A stretch of DNA of 64,000 nucleotides. Origin: Nocardia jiangxiensis NBRC 101359 (GTDB lineage: Bacteria > Actinomycetota > Actinomycetes > Mycobacteriales > Mycobacteriaceae). Each line of letters opens with the position of its first letter. The stretch's first letter is position 1. The notes beneath the pieces were generated by a model. It was given only the letters and a program-made list of their open reading frames with translations, was not told where the DNA came from and searched no databases. Made by a program: the position numbers and the translations under genes. The DNA is taken from the NCBI RefSeq assembly GCF_000308615.1, contig NZ_BAGB01000041.1, forward strand, positions 186,001-250,000, in the 5' to 3' direction. Positions 63,065-64,000 of this stretch are shown here, in pieces.

Positions 63065-63961
63065 ATGCCGATCGGATTCGCCATTCCGCAGCTCGGGCCG
63101 CAGGCACGCGAGGGACGCGAGGTGCCGCGGTTCGCTCGCGAGGTGGAGCGCGCGGGCGCGCACAGCCTCTGGGTCGGCGATCGGCTGCTGGCCGCGACCC
63201 GGCCGAAGGTCGGCTACCGCGGCGGTACGACGATTCCCGCGGAATTCGATGCGGTGCTGGACCCGTTCGCGGTGCTCACCGCCGCCGCGGCGGTGACCGA
63301 GCGGGTGCGGCTGGGCACCAATGTGCTGGTGGCCCCGCTGTATCGACCGGTACCGCTGGCCCGCGCGCTCACCACGATCGATGTGATCAGCGGCGGACGG
63401 CTCGTGGCCGGTCTGGGCATCGGCTGGTCACCCGAGGAGTACGAGGCGGCGGGCGTCCCGTTCGACCATCGCGGTGCGCGCCTCCAGGAGACCATCGAGG
63501 CGCTGCGGACGATCTGGACCAGCGATCCGGCCGAATATCGCGGCCGGTACGTCACGGTGCCCGAACATCGCAGTTCGCTCGATCCGGTACAGCGGCCGCA
63601 TCCGCCGATCCATCTGGCCGCCTTCGCTCCGGCCGGTATCGCGCGGGTCGGGCGATACGCCGACGGGTGGCTTCCGGCACTGCGTGTGCCCGGCAACGCC
63701 GACCAGGCGCGCTTCCTGCGGCGGATGCGCCAGGACGTCGACGCGGCCGCCGAGTCGGCCGGACGTGACCCGTCGGATATCGAGACGATCATCCGGGTCA
63801 ATGTCGAGCACGGCGCCACCGAGGCGCAGATCGCCGAGACCATCGAGTCGACCGCCGCGGACACCGGGTTCGAGGACTACTTCATCGATCTGATGTACCT
63901 GGTCGAGTCGGTGGACCAGGTACTCGATACGGCCCAACGCCTTCTGCGGCGGCTGGGCTGA
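63065..63961 (+). CDS. LLM-class F420-dependent oxidoreductase (TIGR03619 type)
   Basis: The 298-residue luciferase-like TIM barrel begins MPIGFAIPQLG and has TTIDVISGGRLVAGLGIGW and the HPPIHLAAFAPAGIARVGRYADGW region of the mycobacterial TIGR03619 group. F420 is the probable cofactor. It starts 33 bases after the SGNH gene on the same strand. The substrate is unknown. Confidence 0.88.
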   Translation: MPIGFAIPQLGPQAREGREVPRFAREVERAGAHSLWVGDRLLAATRPKVGYRGGTTIPAEFDAVLDPFAVLTAAAAVTERVRLGTNVLVAPLYRPVPLARALTTIDVISGGRLVAGLGIGWSPEEYEAAGVPFDHRGARLQETIEALRTIWTSDPAEYRGRYVTVPEHRSSLDPVQRPHPPIHLAAFAPAGIARVGRYADGWLPALRVPGNADQARFLRRMRQDVDAAAESAGRDPSDIETIIRVNVEHGATEAQIAETIESTAADTGFEDYFIDLMYLVESVDQVLDTAQRLLRRLG

Positions 63962-64000
63962 CCCACCCGACCAGGCGATCCGCCGACTCACGACGGTCGT

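Noticed and set aside
1..64000. CRISPR arrays, insertion sequences, integrases or phage genes
   Set aside because: No regular direct repeats with spacers and no transposase, integrase or phage structural motifs were seen in any of the supported frames.

Overview
The window is a high-G+C actinobacterial chromosome segment. A mycolic-acid genus is likely, Nocardia or a close relative. The evidence is two antigen-85-like acyl/mycolyltransferases (MWGPxxDPAWxxNDP and THSWGYW signatures), PapA-type acyltransferases, a mycocerosic-acid-synthase-like iterative PKS, an MmpL exporter, two luciferase-like F420-type oxidoreductases, an NDMA-type alcohol dehydrogenase and a DUF5753/DUF397 regulator pair. 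There is no rRNA, convincing tRNA, CRISPR array or insertion sequence. The species is not identified. Genus and functions are inferred from protein motifs alone, without searches.

Layout. 1-2.3 kb: a papA-like gene running off the left edge, divergent from an antigen-85-like gene. 2.3-6.4 kb: a class II amidotransferase, two gene remnants (a P-loop kinase with an internal deletion and the tail of an MDR reductase), an MDR reductase divergent from a GlxA-type regulator, and a TetR gene. 6.5-14.4 kb: a catabolic block with a KshA-like Rieske oxygenase, a DHDPR-fold dehydrogenase, an aldo/keto reductase, an aldehyde dehydrogenase, an NDMA-dependent alcohol dehydrogenase and a GAF-Fis activator. 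14.5-33 kb: the lipid locus. It holds a truncated Rpn-like gene, a FadD fused to an SRPBCC domain, a second antigen-85-like gene, an MFS exporter, a secreted lipase, and the coupled set PKS-PapA-unknown protein divergent from mmpL. I infer that it makes and exports a branched-acyl glycolipid comparable to mycobacterial sulfolipid or acyl-trehaloses.

33-40 kb: TetR, P450 and ferredoxin with a clear operator and promoter, then an L,D-transpeptidase, an OafA-type O-acyltransferase and dihydrofolate reductase. 40-49.5 kb: a histidine kinase with an internal, degenerate duplication, a cupin/hydrolase pair divergent from TetR over GAGAGT-type palindromes, an orphan HypX followed by an MHYT membrane sensor, an F420-type oxidoreductase and an SCO6745-family protein.

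49.6-64 kb: a membrane Ser/Thr kinase with DFN in place of DFG, a YdjM-like membrane protein, an MmyB-type regulator/SDR pair, the DUF5753/DUF397 pair, a phosphoribosyltransferase, a cyclophilin, VOC proteins, an AraC-VOC-UvrA-like cassette that looks like drug resistance, a GtrA protein, an SGNH hydrolase and a second F420-type oxidoreductase. Many intergenic gaps carry long perfect hairpins without T-tracts, which I read as actinobacterial terminators.
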